From Streptomyces carminius (lineage in GTDB: Bacteria > Actinomycetota > Actinomycetes > Streptomycetales > Streptomycetaceae): a stretch of 64,000 nucleotides of DNA. Positions within the stretch are counted from its first letter, which is position 1, and each line of letters starts with the position of its first letter. Below the pieces are notes generated by a model, which did not search any database, was not told where the DNA came from, and was given only the letters and a program-made list of their open reading frames with translations. A program made the translations under genes and the position numbers. The stretch spans positions 610,877 through 674,876 of the forward strand of contig NZ_PGGW01000069.1 in NCBI RefSeq assembly GCF_002794255.1, written 5' to 3'. Of this stretch, positions 15,431 to 24,064 are shown in pieces.

Positions 15431-17494
15431 ATGCCGCAGCACGCACCGACCGCCGCCGCCCCGCCCGCCGGACCGGGGGCCGGGCGGCCGCGGCGCACCG
15501 TGTGGCCGGCGATCGGCGCTCTGCTGCTGGGCATGCTGCTCGGCGCGCTCGACCAGACGATCGTCGCCACCGCCCTGCCCACGATCGCCAGTGACCTCGG
15601 CGGTCTGGAGCACCTGTCCTGGGTGATCACCGCCTATCTGCTGGCCGCCACCGCGGCGACCCCGCTGTGGGGCAAGCTCGGTGACCAGTACGGGCGCACC
15701 TGGCTCTACCGGCTCGCGATCCTCGTCTTCCTGACCGGTTCCGTGCTGTGCGGACTCGCCCGGAACATGCCCGAGCTGATCGCCTTCCGCGCCGTCCAGG
15801 GCCTGGGCGGCGGCGGTCTGATGGTGCTGTCGATGGCGATCGTCGGCGACCTCGTACCGCCCCGGGACCGGGGCCGCTACCAGGGGGCGTTCGGCGGCGT
15901 CTTCGCCGGGGCCAGCGTGCTGGGGCCCTTGCTGGGCGGACTGCTCACCGAGCACCTGGACTGGCGGTGGGTCTTCTACGTCAACCTGCCCGTCGGCGCG
16001 GTGGCCCTGGCCGCCGCCGCGGCGGCCCTGCGCCTCCCCGCCCGCCGCGGGAGGCACCGCATCGACTACTCCGGCACCCTGCTGATCGCCTCCGTCGCCG
16101 CCTGCGTGGTGCTGGTCGCCTCGCTCGGCGGCACCACCTGGGCGTGGGGATCGGCGCCGGTGACCGGGCTGGGCGTACTGGGCGCCGTGCTGCTGGCCGC
16201 CTTCGTGGCCGTCGAGCGCCGGGCGGCCGAGCCGGTGCTGCCGCCCGGCCTGTTCCGGGTGCGCACCTTCACCATCTGCTCGGTGATCGGCTTCGTCGTC
16301 GGCTTCGCGCTGTTCGGGGCACTGGCCTACCTGCCGACCTTCCTCCAGGTCGTCCACGGGATCTCACCCACCATGTCCGGTGTGCACCTGCTGCCGATGG
16401 TGCTCGGCGTACTGGTCTCCGCCACCGTCTCCGGCCGGATCGTCAGCCGCACCGGCCGCTGGAAGGCCTTCCCCCTCGCGGGCACCGCCGTCACCGCGGC
16501 CGGCCTGCTGCTGCTCCACGGTCTCGACGAGAACAGCACCGACTGGCGGATCTCCGGGGCCTTCCTCGTCTTCGGCCTGGGCCTCGGCCCGGTGATGCAG
16601 GTGCTGGTCCTGGCCGTGCAGAACGCCGTGCCCTACGAGCACCTGGGAGCGGCCACCGCCGGCGCCACCTTCTTCCGCTCCATCGGCGCCGCGGTCGGCG
16701 TCTCCGTCTTCGGCTCCCTCTTCGCGGGCTCCCTCGCCGACCGGATGGCCGACGCCCTGCGGGGCGAACCGCTGCCGCCCGGGATCACCCCGGAGGGGCT
16801 GCGGGCCGACCCGCGCGCCGTCGGCGAACTGTCCCGGACGGCGCGGGAGGAGGTGCTGGGCGTCTACTCCGACTCCATCACGGACGTCTTCCTGTGGGCG
16901 GTGCCCGTCGTCCTGGTGGCCTTCGTCCTGGCCTGGTTCCTGACGGAGGAGCCGCTGCGGGCCGGCGTGCGGTCCCCCGACCCCAGCGAGGTCGTACCGC
17001 CCAACCCCGTCGAGCGCTCCTCCCTGGAGGAGGCCGCCCGCGTCCTGTCCCTGCTCGGCACCCGGCAGGGACGGCGCGACCTGTACCGGCGTGTGGCCGA
17101 GCGGGCCGGGGCGGACCTGGCACCCGCGTCCTGCTGGATGCTGCTGCGCGTCCACCGGTACGGCTCGGTGGAACCCGCCCTGCTGGCCGACCGCGGCACC
17201 GTGCCGCTGGAGGTGATCACCGAGGCGGCCCGCGAGCTGGAGGCGCGGGGCCTGGCCGGGCGCGAGGGGCTGGCGCTGGTGCCCACCGGCCGCGGCCGGG
17301 CGGTGGCCGACCGGCTGGCGGACGCCCGCGAGGAGTGCCTGGCCGAGCTGCTGGGCGACTGGTGGACGCCCGGCCGGCCCACCGACCTGGCCGCGCTCGT
17401 CCACGAGCTCAACGAGGAAACGGGCGGCGCGGAGGACGACTGCCCGCGCGCCGGGACGCACCGGACGGCGGGACAGGGCGGCCGGCTGCCCTGA
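15431..17494 (+). CDS. DHA2-family MFS multidrug exporter with C-terminal winged-helix-like domain
   Basis: A 687-residue protein from ATG 15431, behind GAGGCGTCC. Residues about 22-520 form a 14-helix EmrB/QacA transporter: GALDQTIVATALPTIASDLG (motif D1), LGDQYGRTWLYR (motif A) and the motif C-like GASVLGPLLGGLLTEHLDWR. An extra about 150 residues follow the last helix (SLEEAARVLSLLGTRQGRRD to AALVHELNEET). They contain a helix pattern and beta wing (VALVPTGRGRAVADRLADA-type) resembling MarR/PadR winged helices. Ordinary family members end near residue 500, so this is a fusion. The tail may sense substrate or bind DNA at the membrane. Expected role: proton-driven drug efflux. Confidence 0.88.
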   Translation: MPQHAPTAAAPPAGPGAGRPRRTVWPAIGALLLGMLLGALDQTIVATALPTIASDLGGLEHLSWVITAYLLAATAATPLWGKLGDQYGRTWLYRLAILVFLTGSVLCGLARNMPELIAFRAVQGLGGGGLMVLSMAIVGDLVPPRDRGRYQGAFGGVFAGASVLGPLLGGLLTEHLDWRWVFYVNLPVGAVALAAAAAALRLPARRGRHRIDYSGTLLIASVAACVVLVASLGGTTWAWGSAPVTGLGVLGAVLLAAFVAVERRAAEPVLPPGLFRVRTFTICSVIGFVVGFALFGALAYLPTFLQVVHGISPTMSGVHLLPMVLGVLVSATVSGRIVSRTGRWKAFPLAGTAVTAAGLLLLHGLDENSTDWRISGAFLVFGLGLGPVMQVLVLAVQNAVPYEHLGAATAGATFFRSIGAAVGVSVFGSLFAGSLADRMADALRGEPLPPGITPEGLRADPRAVGELSRTAREEVLGVYSDSITDVFLWAVPVVLVAFVLAWFLTEEPLRAGVRSPDPSEVVPPNPVERSSLEEAARVLSLLGTRQGRRDLYRRVAERAGADLAPASCWMLLRVHRYGSVEPALLADRGTVPLEVITEAARELEARGLAGREGLALVPTGRGRAVADRLADAREECLAELLGDWWTPGRPTDLAALVHELNEETGGAEDDCPRAGTHRTAGQGGRLP

Positions 17495-17664
17495 CCCGGC
17501 CCGGCGTCCGCGGCCCCGGCCCCCCCCCGCGAGCGCCCGCCCCGCCGGCTGCGCCGTCCGGGTGAACCTCCCGGCGCGGCACGCCCCGGCGGGCGTGCCG
17601 TCCGGCCGGATCCGCCCGGAGCGTCCCGGAGACTGCGGCGGAGGCCGACGGGGCCGACGGGAGG

Positions 17665-18462
17665 GTGTCCGTGTACTACTCCGCCATCGCCGACCTGCCC
17701 CTGTGGGCGACGGCGCTGATCATCCTCGGCGGGCTGCCCGTGCTGGCCGTCACCCTGCAGGCGCTGACGCGCAGGGTGCTGCCGCCCGCCAGGGCGAAGG
17801 ACCACAACGACGTCGCGGGTTTCCTGGTGGCGGTGATCGGGGTGGTGTACGCGGTCACGGCCGGCTTCACCATCGCCGACCAGTGGGACAACTACGCGGA
17901 GGCCAGGCAGGACGTCACCGAAGAGGCGTACGCCGTCGCCTCCGTCGCCGAGGGCGCCGCGGTGGCCGGGACCGGGGAGCGGCGTGAGATCACGGCGGCG
18001 GCGGTGGCGTACGGCCGCGCGGTGGTCGCGTGGTGGCCGGACGCCCCCGGCGAGGCCGGGGACACCGTCCGCGAGGACCGGGCGATGGAGCGGCTCCACG
18101 CGGCGGTGCGGTCGGTGCGCCCGGACAGCGAGGCGGAGCGGGCGTACGTGTCCGAGGCCACCGGGCAGCTGATGCGGGTGTCCGTCCTGCGCGGCCACCG
18201 CCACAACGAGGCCGGCACCGCCCATCTGGAGGCGCCCATGTGGGTGGCGGTGGTGGTGGTCAGCGCGGTGACCCTGCTGTTCAGCCTGCTGTTCGGGCTG
18301 GAGCGGCCGTGGCTGCACTACGTCATGGTCGCGGGCGTGGCCCTGGTCGTCGCGGTCAACCTCTTCCTGGTACTGCTGCTGGAGTACCCCCTCGTCGGGA
18401 CGCTGGCCGTCACGTCCGAGAGCTTCCGCGAGCTGGCCCGTGAGCCGGCCTCCGGGATCTGA
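17665..18462 (+). CDS. DUF4239 (bestrophin-like) membrane protein
   Basis: A 265-residue protein from GTG 17665, with GTG 17671 also possible. The first helix is PLWATALIILGGLPVLAVTL. The conserved HNDVAGFLVAVIGVVYAVT with TIADQWDNYAEARQDVTEEA is typical of DUF4239. Two more helices lie near the C-terminus (MWVAVVVVSAVTLLFSLLFG and MVAGVALVVAVNLFLVLLLE). The function of the family is not established. A bestrophin-like channel has been suggested from the fold. It follows the MFS gene after a 170-base gap. Confidence 0.82.
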   Translation: MSVYYSAIADLPLWATALIILGGLPVLAVTLQALTRRVLPPARAKDHNDVAGFLVAVIGVVYAVTAGFTIADQWDNYAEARQDVTEEAYAVASVAEGAAVAGTGERREITAAAVAYGRAVVAWWPDAPGEAGDTVREDRAMERLHAAVRSVRPDSEAERAYVSEATGQLMRVSVLRGHRHNEAGTAHLEAPMWVAVVVVSAVTLLFSLLFGLERPWLHYVMVAGVALVVAVNLFLVLLLEYPLVGTLAVTSESFRELAREPASGI

Positions 18463-18499
18463 CCGGCCCGCGGGGCCGCCGGTCACCGGGCCGGCCGCG

Positions 18500-20350
18500 T
18501 CACGCCGCCATCCGGTCGCGGCCCCCGTACGACAGCGCCCGGTCCAGGCACATCGCGGCGCTGACCAGCCCCAGGTGGGTGAAGGCCTGCGGGTAGTTGC
18601 CCAGGTTGCGGCCGGTGCCGTCCATCTCCTCGGCGTACAGCCCCAGGTGGTTGGCGTAGGTGTGCATCTTCTCGAAGAACAGCTCGGCCTTCTCCGTCTG
18701 CCCGGCCATGGCCAGACACTGGATGAACCAGTAGGAGCACATGCAGAAGGTGCCCTCGGTGCCGTTCAGCCCGTCCGAGGCCCCCTCGTCCGTGCGGTAC
18801 CGGTAGACCAGGGAGTCCTCCACCAGGGTCTCCTCGATCGCGCGCAGCGTGGCCGTCCAGTGCGGGTCGGCGGGGGAGACGAAGCCCACGACCGGCATCA
18901 GCAGGCTCGCGGCGTCGAGGGTGGAGCTGCCCCGGTGCTGGACGAACGCCTCCAGCTTCTCGTTCCAGAACACCCGGTGGATCTCGGTGTGGATCTCGTC
19001 GCGGACGTCCAGCCACTTCTCCAGCGGGGCCGGCAGCGAACGCCGCTGCGCGATGCGCAGCCCGCGGTCCAGGGCCACCCAGCACATCAGCCGCGCGTAC
19101 AGGAACTCCTGGCGCCCGCCCCGGGTCTCCCAGATGCCCTCGTCCGGCAGGCGCCAGTTGGCCGCGACCCACTCCAGGGAATCGCGCAGATGGCCCCAGA
19201 GCCGGTGGGAGACCGGTTCCACCCGCTCGTCGTACAGGTCCGCCAGCAGCAGGAACTCGCCGTAGATGTCGAGCTGGAGCTGGTTCCAGGCGCCGTTGCC
19301 GACCCGTACCGGGCTGGAGCCGCGGTAGCCCTCCAGACAGGACAGGATCTCCTCGTCGAGTTCGTGCCGGCCGTCGATGCCGTACATGATCTGCAGCCGG
19401 CCCGGCTCCTCGCTCTCCCGGTAGCGCTCCTCCACCCATCGCACGAATCCCCTGGCCTCCTCGTGGAAGCCCAGCCCCACCAGGGCCGCGGCGGTCAGCG
19501 AGCCGTCCCGGATCCAGGTGTAGCGGTAGTCCCAGTTGCGTTCGCCGCCCACCAGCTCCGGCAGCCCGAAGGTCGCCGCCGCGGCGATGGAGCCGTGCCG
19601 CACCGAGGTCAGCAGCTTCATCGCCAGGGCCGACCGCAGCACCTCCTCGCGCCAGCGCCCCGTGTAGGTGGAGGACCGCGCCCAGTCGCGCCAGAACGCG
19701 TAGGTGTGCCGGAAGGCGCGCTCGGCCCACCGCGGACCGGCCGCCGGGGTCCCGGTGCCCGGCGGCACGGCCTCCAGGACGAAGTCCGCCGTCTGGTCCG
19801 GCCCCAGCTCGAACTCGGCGACGACGTCACCCGCGCCGCCCGTGCCGCTCGCGGCCCCGCTCTCGATCCGGGTCGGCACGGGGGTCTGCAGCCGCAGCGC
19901 CGATTCCTCCCGGCCCTCGGGGACGAAGAACACCTCGCCCGGGCGCTGCTCGATCCGGTGCTCGGTCCGCGCGTAGTCGAACCGCGGCCCGCAGCGCAGC
20001 GCGAAGCGGAAGCGGCCGCGCACGCCCTTCACCCGGCGGACGACCGCGTGGGTGTGCCGCACGGCGCCCACCGGCATGAAGTCCACCACCTCGCCGACCC
20101 CCTCGGGGGAGAGGAAGCGGGTCAGCAGGATGTTGGTGTCGGGCAGGTAGAGCTGTTTGAGCCGGGCGCCCTCGGTGGCCGGGCCGATGCGGAAGCTGCC
20201 CCCGCGGGAGGAGTCCAGCAGCGCGCCGAACACGGTCGGCGAGTCGAAGTCCGGCAGGCACAGGTAGTCCAGCGAGCCGTCGAGGGAGACCAGGGCCACG
20301 GTGCGCAGGTCCCCGATCAGCCCGTAGTCCTCGATCGGTCGGTATGCCAT
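18500..20350 (-). CDS. Glycoside hydrolase family 15 protein (glucoamylase/trehalase-like)
   Basis: A 616-residue protein from ATG 20350 (MAYRPIEDYGLIGDLRTVAL). The N-terminal beta-sandwich (about 1-225) is followed by the (alpha/alpha)6 barrel. Visible motifs are RNWDYRYTWIRDGSLTAAAL, the likely catalytic acid region DEGIWETRGG and the base region YAEEMDGTGRNLGNYPQAFT. There is no signal peptide, so it acts inside the cell on an imported or stored glucoside. Mycobacterial homologues of this intracellular type are trehalases. It is the last gene of a five-gene minus-strand unit, 33 bases after an IolE-like gene. Confidence 0.9.
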   Translation of the reverse strand: MAYRPIEDYGLIGDLRTVALVSLDGSLDYLCLPDFDSPTVFGALLDSSRGGSFRIGPATEGARLKQLYLPDTNILLTRFLSPEGVGEVVDFMPVGAVRHTHAVVRRVKGVRGRFRFALRCGPRFDYARTEHRIEQRPGEVFFVPEGREESALRLQTPVPTRIESGAASGTGGAGDVVAEFELGPDQTADFVLEAVPPGTGTPAAGPRWAERAFRHTYAFWRDWARSSTYTGRWREEVLRSALAMKLLTSVRHGSIAAAATFGLPELVGGERNWDYRYTWIRDGSLTAAALVGLGFHEEARGFVRWVEERYRESEEPGRLQIMYGIDGRHELDEEILSCLEGYRGSSPVRVGNGAWNQLQLDIYGEFLLLADLYDERVEPVSHRLWGHLRDSLEWVAANWRLPDEGIWETRGGRQEFLYARLMCWVALDRGLRIAQRRSLPAPLEKWLDVRDEIHTEIHRVFWNEKLEAFVQHRGSSTLDAASLLMPVVGFVSPADPHWTATLRAIEETLVEDSLVYRYRTDEGASDGLNGTEGTFCMCSYWFIQCLAMAGQTEKAELFFEKMHTYANHLGLYAEEMDGTGRNLGNYPQAFTHLGLVSAAMCLDRALSYGGRDRMAA

Positions 20351-20383
20351 GGAGTCTCCTTCTTCCGGGCTTCTCCCGGGCGC

Positions 20384-21328
20384 TCACAGGCCCGTGAGGT
20401 CGTGCAGGTACTCGCGGGCCTTCTTGGCGTAGGTCAGCGGGTGCGCCTTGGCCGGGTCCTGCTCGGCCTCGACGACCAGCCAGCCCCGGTATCCGGCGTC
20501 GGCCAGGGTGCGCAGGACGGGCCCGAAGTCGAGCATCCCGTCGCCCGGCACGGTGAAGATCCCCGCCAGCACGGCGTCGCGGAAACTGGGGTCCAGACGC
20601 CGGCAGTCCTCCAGGACGTCGCGGCGCAGGTCCTTCAGGTGGACGTGCCGGATCCGGCCGGCGTGGTCGCGGACCAGCTCCAGCGGATCGTCCCCGGACC
20701 AGGCGAGGTGGCCGGTGTCCAGCAGCAGGTGCACCAGTTCCGGGTCGGTGCCCGCGAGCAGCCGGTCCACCTCGGCCCGGGTCTGCACCCCGGTGCCCAT
20801 GTGGTGGTGGTAGCACAGCAGCATGCCCTGGTCGGCCGCTGTCCGGCCGAGCGTGTCCAGCCCCGTCAGCAGCCGGTGCCAGGCGTTGTCGCCGAAGACC
20901 GGTTTGTTGGCGACCAGGGCCACCTGCTGCTGGTGGACGGCCCCGGCGAGCTCCGCCACGACGATCCGGTCGCCGCCGGCCGCCTTGATGAAGTCGAGCT
21001 GCCGCCGGAAGGCGGCCACCGTGCGGTCCCACATGTCCTCGGCGGTGAAGTAGGTGCTGGACCAGGGCTCGGACACCCGCAGGCCCCGCAGCTCCAGCGC
21101 CTGCCGCAGGGTGCGCGGATCGGTGGGGTACTTGTGGCCGACGCTGCACCCCTCGAAGCCGGCGAGCGCCATCTCGCTGACGCACTGCTCGAAGGGGATG
21201 TCGTCGCCGACGGTGGGGAAGTCGTCGTTGGTCCAGCAGGTGGGCGTGATGCCGAAGGAGACCGCGTCCCGGTCGAACAGCGCGCCGTCCCGCCCGCGTA
21301 CGGAGGCCGGGGAGGCCGAGGTGGTCAT
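20384..21328 (-). CDS. IolE-like inosose dehydratase / TIM-barrel sugar enzyme
   Basis: A 314-residue protein. ATG 21328 was preferred because it lies 5 bases after the upstream stop with GGAG 13 bases before it. In-frame GTGs at 21337 and 21340 are too close to that site. The xylose-isomerase-like TIM barrel shows SFGITPTCWTNDDFP, VAELAGAVHQ, LLCYHHHMGTGVQT, LLLDTGHLAWSGDDP and IRHVHLKDLR. The His/Glu/Asp metal ligands and overall layout match IolE, which dehydrates scyllo-inosose in inositol catabolism. No other iol gene is adjacent, so the real substrate may be a different keto-sugar. Confidence 0.82.
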   Translation of the reverse strand: MTTSASPASVRGRDGALFDRDAVSFGITPTCWTNDDFPTVGDDIPFEQCVSEMALAGFEGCSVGHKYPTDPRTLRQALELRGLRVSEPWSSTYFTAEDMWDRTVAAFRRQLDFIKAAGGDRIVVAELAGAVHQQQVALVANKPVFGDNAWHRLLTGLDTLGRTAADQGMLLCYHHHMGTGVQTRAEVDRLLAGTDPELVHLLLDTGHLAWSGDDPLELVRDHAGRIRHVHLKDLRRDVLEDCRRLDPSFRDAVLAGIFTVPGDGMLDFGPVLRTLADAGYRGWLVVEAEQDPAKAHPLTYAKKAREYLHDLTGL

Positions 21329-21333
21329 GGCGG

Positions 21334-21846
21334 TCACCACACTCCGGGAGGCGCGTCGCCGAACTCCAGACCGTGCCGGGGGGCGATCCGGTGGGCGTCC
21401 GCCAGGTCGGTCTCCCCGGTGGGGGCGTTCCGGTTGTGCTCCGCCACCGCCTCACCGGCCTCGGTCAGGTACTTCTCGAAGCCCGCGGGGGCGAAGAGCA
21501 GCAGGATCCTGGCGTCGGTGTCCCCGGAGTTGCGGAAGGCGTGCAGGGTGCCCTGGGGCATGTTGACGAAGTCCCCGGGGCCGACGGGGAACTTCCGGTC
21601 CCGGTCCAGGACCTCCATCTCGCCCTCCAGCACGTAGAAGAACTCGTTCTCCCGGTGGTGGATGTGCGGCGGCGGCCCGGCGTGCGGGAGGATGACGGTC
21701 TCCACCACGGTGAGGGTGTCCCCGGTGTCCTCGCCGGTGGCCTTGAAGGTGTCCAGATCGCTGTAGACCCAGTAGGCGGGGCCGCCGCCGGCGGGCACGT
21801 GGGAGACCCGGACGTGCTGCTGACTGTCCATCTCGTGCAGGCTCAT
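21334..21846 (-). CDS. Cupin domain protein
   Basis: A 170-residue protein from ATG 21846, behind AAGGAGAGAG. A single cupin: the first motif is PPPHIHHRENEFFYVLEGEM and the second is PQGTLHAFRNSGDTDARILL. The His-His-Glu-His metal set is complete. Such proteins are isomerases, dioxygenases or quercetinase-like proteins. The operon context suggests a sugar or sugar-acid isomerase-like role. Its stop codon lies 5 bases before the IolE-like start. Confidence 0.87.
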   Translation of the reverse strand: MSLHEMDSQQHVRVSHVPAGGGPAYWVYSDLDTFKATGEDTGDTLTVVETVILPHAGPPPHIHHRENEFFYVLEGEMEVLDRDRKFPVGPGDFVNMPQGTLHAFRNSGDTDARILLLFAPAGFEKYLTEAGEAVAEHNRNAPTGETDLADAHRIAPRHGLEFGDAPPGVW

Positions 21847-21883
21847 GAGTGCTCTCTCCTTCGGGGGGTCCGCGGCCGGGGAG

Positions 21884-22285
21884 TCAGTGGTGCGAGGGGA
21901 CGGCGTGGGACATCTCCTCGACCGTCACGATGAGGATCGGCCGGATCGTCCCGCGCAGCAGGTGACCGCCGCGCGCGGCGCCGTCGGGGCAGCCCAGGAC
22001 GACGTGGCCGTGGACGGTGGGGCCGTCCTCCCCGGGGCTGATGTCGCCGATGAGGCTGAGGACCTCGGCCTGGTCGTACGGGAACGGGATGTGGTCGAAG
22101 CCCCTGGTGTCGATGTTGTAGAAGCCGATCTCGACCCCGTGGAAGCCGCCGATGGCGGCGAACGAGGCGGGGCCCAGCTCCTCCTGGCGGGCGAAGTCCG
22201 CCAGCCCCTGGACGACCTCTTCACCCGGGTCGAAGACGACGGTGTAGTCCCGCTGCGGGCCGCTGTTCTGCAGGGTGGTGTGCAT
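21884..22285 (-). CDS. PCC/PPC (DUF296) domain protein
   Basis: A 133-residue protein from ATG 22285, covering almost exactly one PCC domain. The motifs are YTVVFDPGEEVVQGLADFA, GPASFAAIGGFHGVEIGFYN and VHGHVVLGCPDGAARGGHLL. The GxHxH-like segment is considered a metal-binding site in the family. Bacterial stand-alone PCC proteins are trimers of unknown function. Plant versions are fused to AT-hooks. It lies between a cupin and an epimerase gene in one operon, so a metabolic accessory role is more likely than DNA binding. Confidence 0.87.
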   Translation of the reverse strand: MHTTLQNSGPQRDYTVVFDPGEEVVQGLADFARQEELGPASFAAIGGFHGVEIGFYNIDTRGFDHIPFPYDQAEVLSLIGDISPGEDGPTVHGHVVLGCPDGAARGGHLLRGTIRPILIVTVEEMSHAVPSHH

Positions 22286-22363
22286 GACCGGTTGTCCTTG
22301 TCGGTGGGACGGACGCGCCGGATGGACGGCGCCTTCCGGGGGTGCGCGCCGGACGGCCCGGCG

Positions 22364-23290
22364 CTAGACGGCCCGGTGCCGGCCGGCCGGCACCGGGCCG
22401 CCGCCGGTGCGCCGCCGGTCCCCGTCGCCGCCGGCGGACACCAGTTGCCGTCCGATGAACTCCCTGGCGTGGCGGGCGAGATCGGCCGAGTCGGTCCACA
22501 GGTCGCGCCAGATGCACAGGGCGTCGGTGAGTTCGGGGGCGAGGACCGCGGACGAGAACGACTCGAAGGTGATCGGCCCGGAGTACCCGATGCGGCCGAG
22601 CGCCCCGAAGAAGCCGTCGAAGTCCACGCTGCCGGTGCCGAGGTAGCCCCGGTGGCTCTCGCCGATGTGCACGTAGCCGAGCCGGTCCCCGCAGGCCAGC
22701 ACCGGCTCGGTCATGCCGTTCTCCTCGATGTTCATGTGGTACGTGTCGAGGTGCACGACACAGGTGTCCGGCCGGTCGATCTCGTCGAGGATCTCCAGGG
22801 CCTGCCGGGCGGTGTTGAGCAGGTTGGTCTCGTAGCGGTTGCACAGCTCCAGGCCGATGCGCACCCCGCGTCCGGCGGCGTGGTCGGCGACCTGCCGCAG
22901 GGTCTCCACGCAGTTGGCGCGGCCCTGCGGGGTGGGCGCGTGGTCGTAGCGCCCGAGCTTGCTGTAGACGGTGCCGCACAGATGGTCGCCGCCGACCGCG
23001 GCGACGGTGTCGACCCCGCCGGTCAGCCGCCGCAGTCCGGCGGCGACGGTCGCCGGGTCGTGGCTGGTGATGTCGTTCGCGTCGGTGAGGAAGAGGTTGC
23101 CGGTCATGGCCAGCCCGTTGCCGGACAGGAGCTCCCGGGTCGCGGCGGTGTCGATGTGCCAGTCGTCGAGCAGCGGGATCTCGATCCGGTCGTAGCCGCG
23201 GGCCGCCGCGGACTCGATGGCGTAGCGGGCCGTCTCCCGGTTCCAGTCGCCGACCCAGACCAGGGCGTGGATGCCGATGGAGTTGTTCAT
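22364..23290 (-). CDS. Sugar epimerase/isomerase, D-tagatose 3-epimerase-like TIM barrel
   Basis: A 308-residue protein from ATG 23290 (MNNSIGIHALVWVGDWNRET). The catalytic layout of DTE/DPE enzymes is visible: metal-binding Glu in GVRIGLELCNRYETNLLNT, VVHLDTYHMNIEENG, LGYVHIGESHRGYLGTGSVD and a second Glu in SGPITFESFSSAV. These enzymes epimerise keto-sugars at C3 using Mn or Co. It is the first gene of the five-gene unit ending in GH15. The last about 25 residues are Gly/Arg-rich and outside the fold. Confidence 0.87.
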   Translation of the reverse strand: MNNSIGIHALVWVGDWNRETARYAIESAAARGYDRIEIPLLDDWHIDTAATRELLSGNGLAMTGNLFLTDANDITSHDPATVAAGLRRLTGGVDTVAAVGGDHLCGTVYSKLGRYDHAPTPQGRANCVETLRQVADHAAGRGVRIGLELCNRYETNLLNTARQALEILDEIDRPDTCVVHLDTYHMNIEENGMTEPVLACGDRLGYVHIGESHRGYLGTGSVDFDGFFGALGRIGYSGPITFESFSSAVLAPELTDALCIWRDLWTDSADLARHAREFIGRQLVSAGGDGDRRRTGGGPVPAGRHRAV

Positions 23291-23474
23291 GGCGGGAGTG
23301 CCCCCTCGGTGGGAACCGTGCGCCGGCCCGGCGGGCCGGCGCACAACGGACCGTCACCGGGTACCGGGCCGCCGTTCGGGTAATCCGCGGAGGTGCGCTT
23401 TCACCCGATAGGGCCACCCGGATTGCGGGAGACGGCCGGACGGCGCACACTCGGCCGCCTCCCGCGGGCGGGAG

Positions 23475-23828
23475 TCAGCCCTCCTTAGGCCTCGGGCCCG
23501 TCTGCTGGATCACCTCGAAGGTCCACACGGTGGAGTCGGCGGCCGCCGGGCCGGGCCGCCGCCCGCCGTCCGGTCCGCCTTCCCGGGCGGCTTTCCCGCC
23601 CTGGTGGGCGGACTTCATCGGTCCCTCCATCCACGCCTGGAAGGCCGCCTCGTCGCGCCAGCGGGTGTAGACCAGGTAGCGGTCGGTGCCCTCCAGGGGG
23701 CGGAGGAGTTCGAACCACTCGAAGCCGTCCGAGGACTCCACCACCCCGGCCCGGGAGGCGAACCGCTTCTCCAGGACTTCCCGCTGGTCTGCCGGGACGG
23801 TGAGGGCGTTGATCTTCACGATGCTCAT
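23475..23828 (-). CDS. Antibiotic biosynthesis monooxygenase (ABM) domain protein
   Basis: A 117-residue protein from ATG 23828. The small ferredoxin-like barrel shows MSIVKINALTVPADQREVLE, SDGFEWFELLRPLEG and YLVYTRWRDEAAFQAWM, ending in WTFEVIQQ. ABM proteins include heme-degrading MhuD/IsdG types and quinone-forming oxygenases, and many are uncharacterised. The FEWFELLRP stretch is like MhuD-type proteins, but heme binding cannot be shown from the sequence. It is divergent from the GT87-PAP2 gene. Confidence 0.85.
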   Translation of the reverse strand: MSIVKINALTVPADQREVLEKRFASRAGVVESSDGFEWFELLRPLEGTDRYLVYTRWRDEAAFQAWMEGPMKSAHQGGKAAREGGPDGGRRPGPAAADSTVWTFEVIQQTGPRPKEG

Positions 23829-24064
23829 GCCCCCATCGTGCCCTTTGCCGTCCGGTACGGCCCGCGCGGCCCGACGCTCAGGTGACCGCGGGGTGTCCCG
23901 CGTCTGACGTGTGGGGGGTCCGTCATGGATGATGGGGCCCGTCCGTGGTCGCGCCGGCGTCCGCGCGCACGGACCTTCCGACCGGAGAGCGGGACCCCGG
24001 ATACCAGGAACACCGGACCACGGGAACACGGGGAACCGGAAAACGAAAATGGGGGCAGCGGGGC

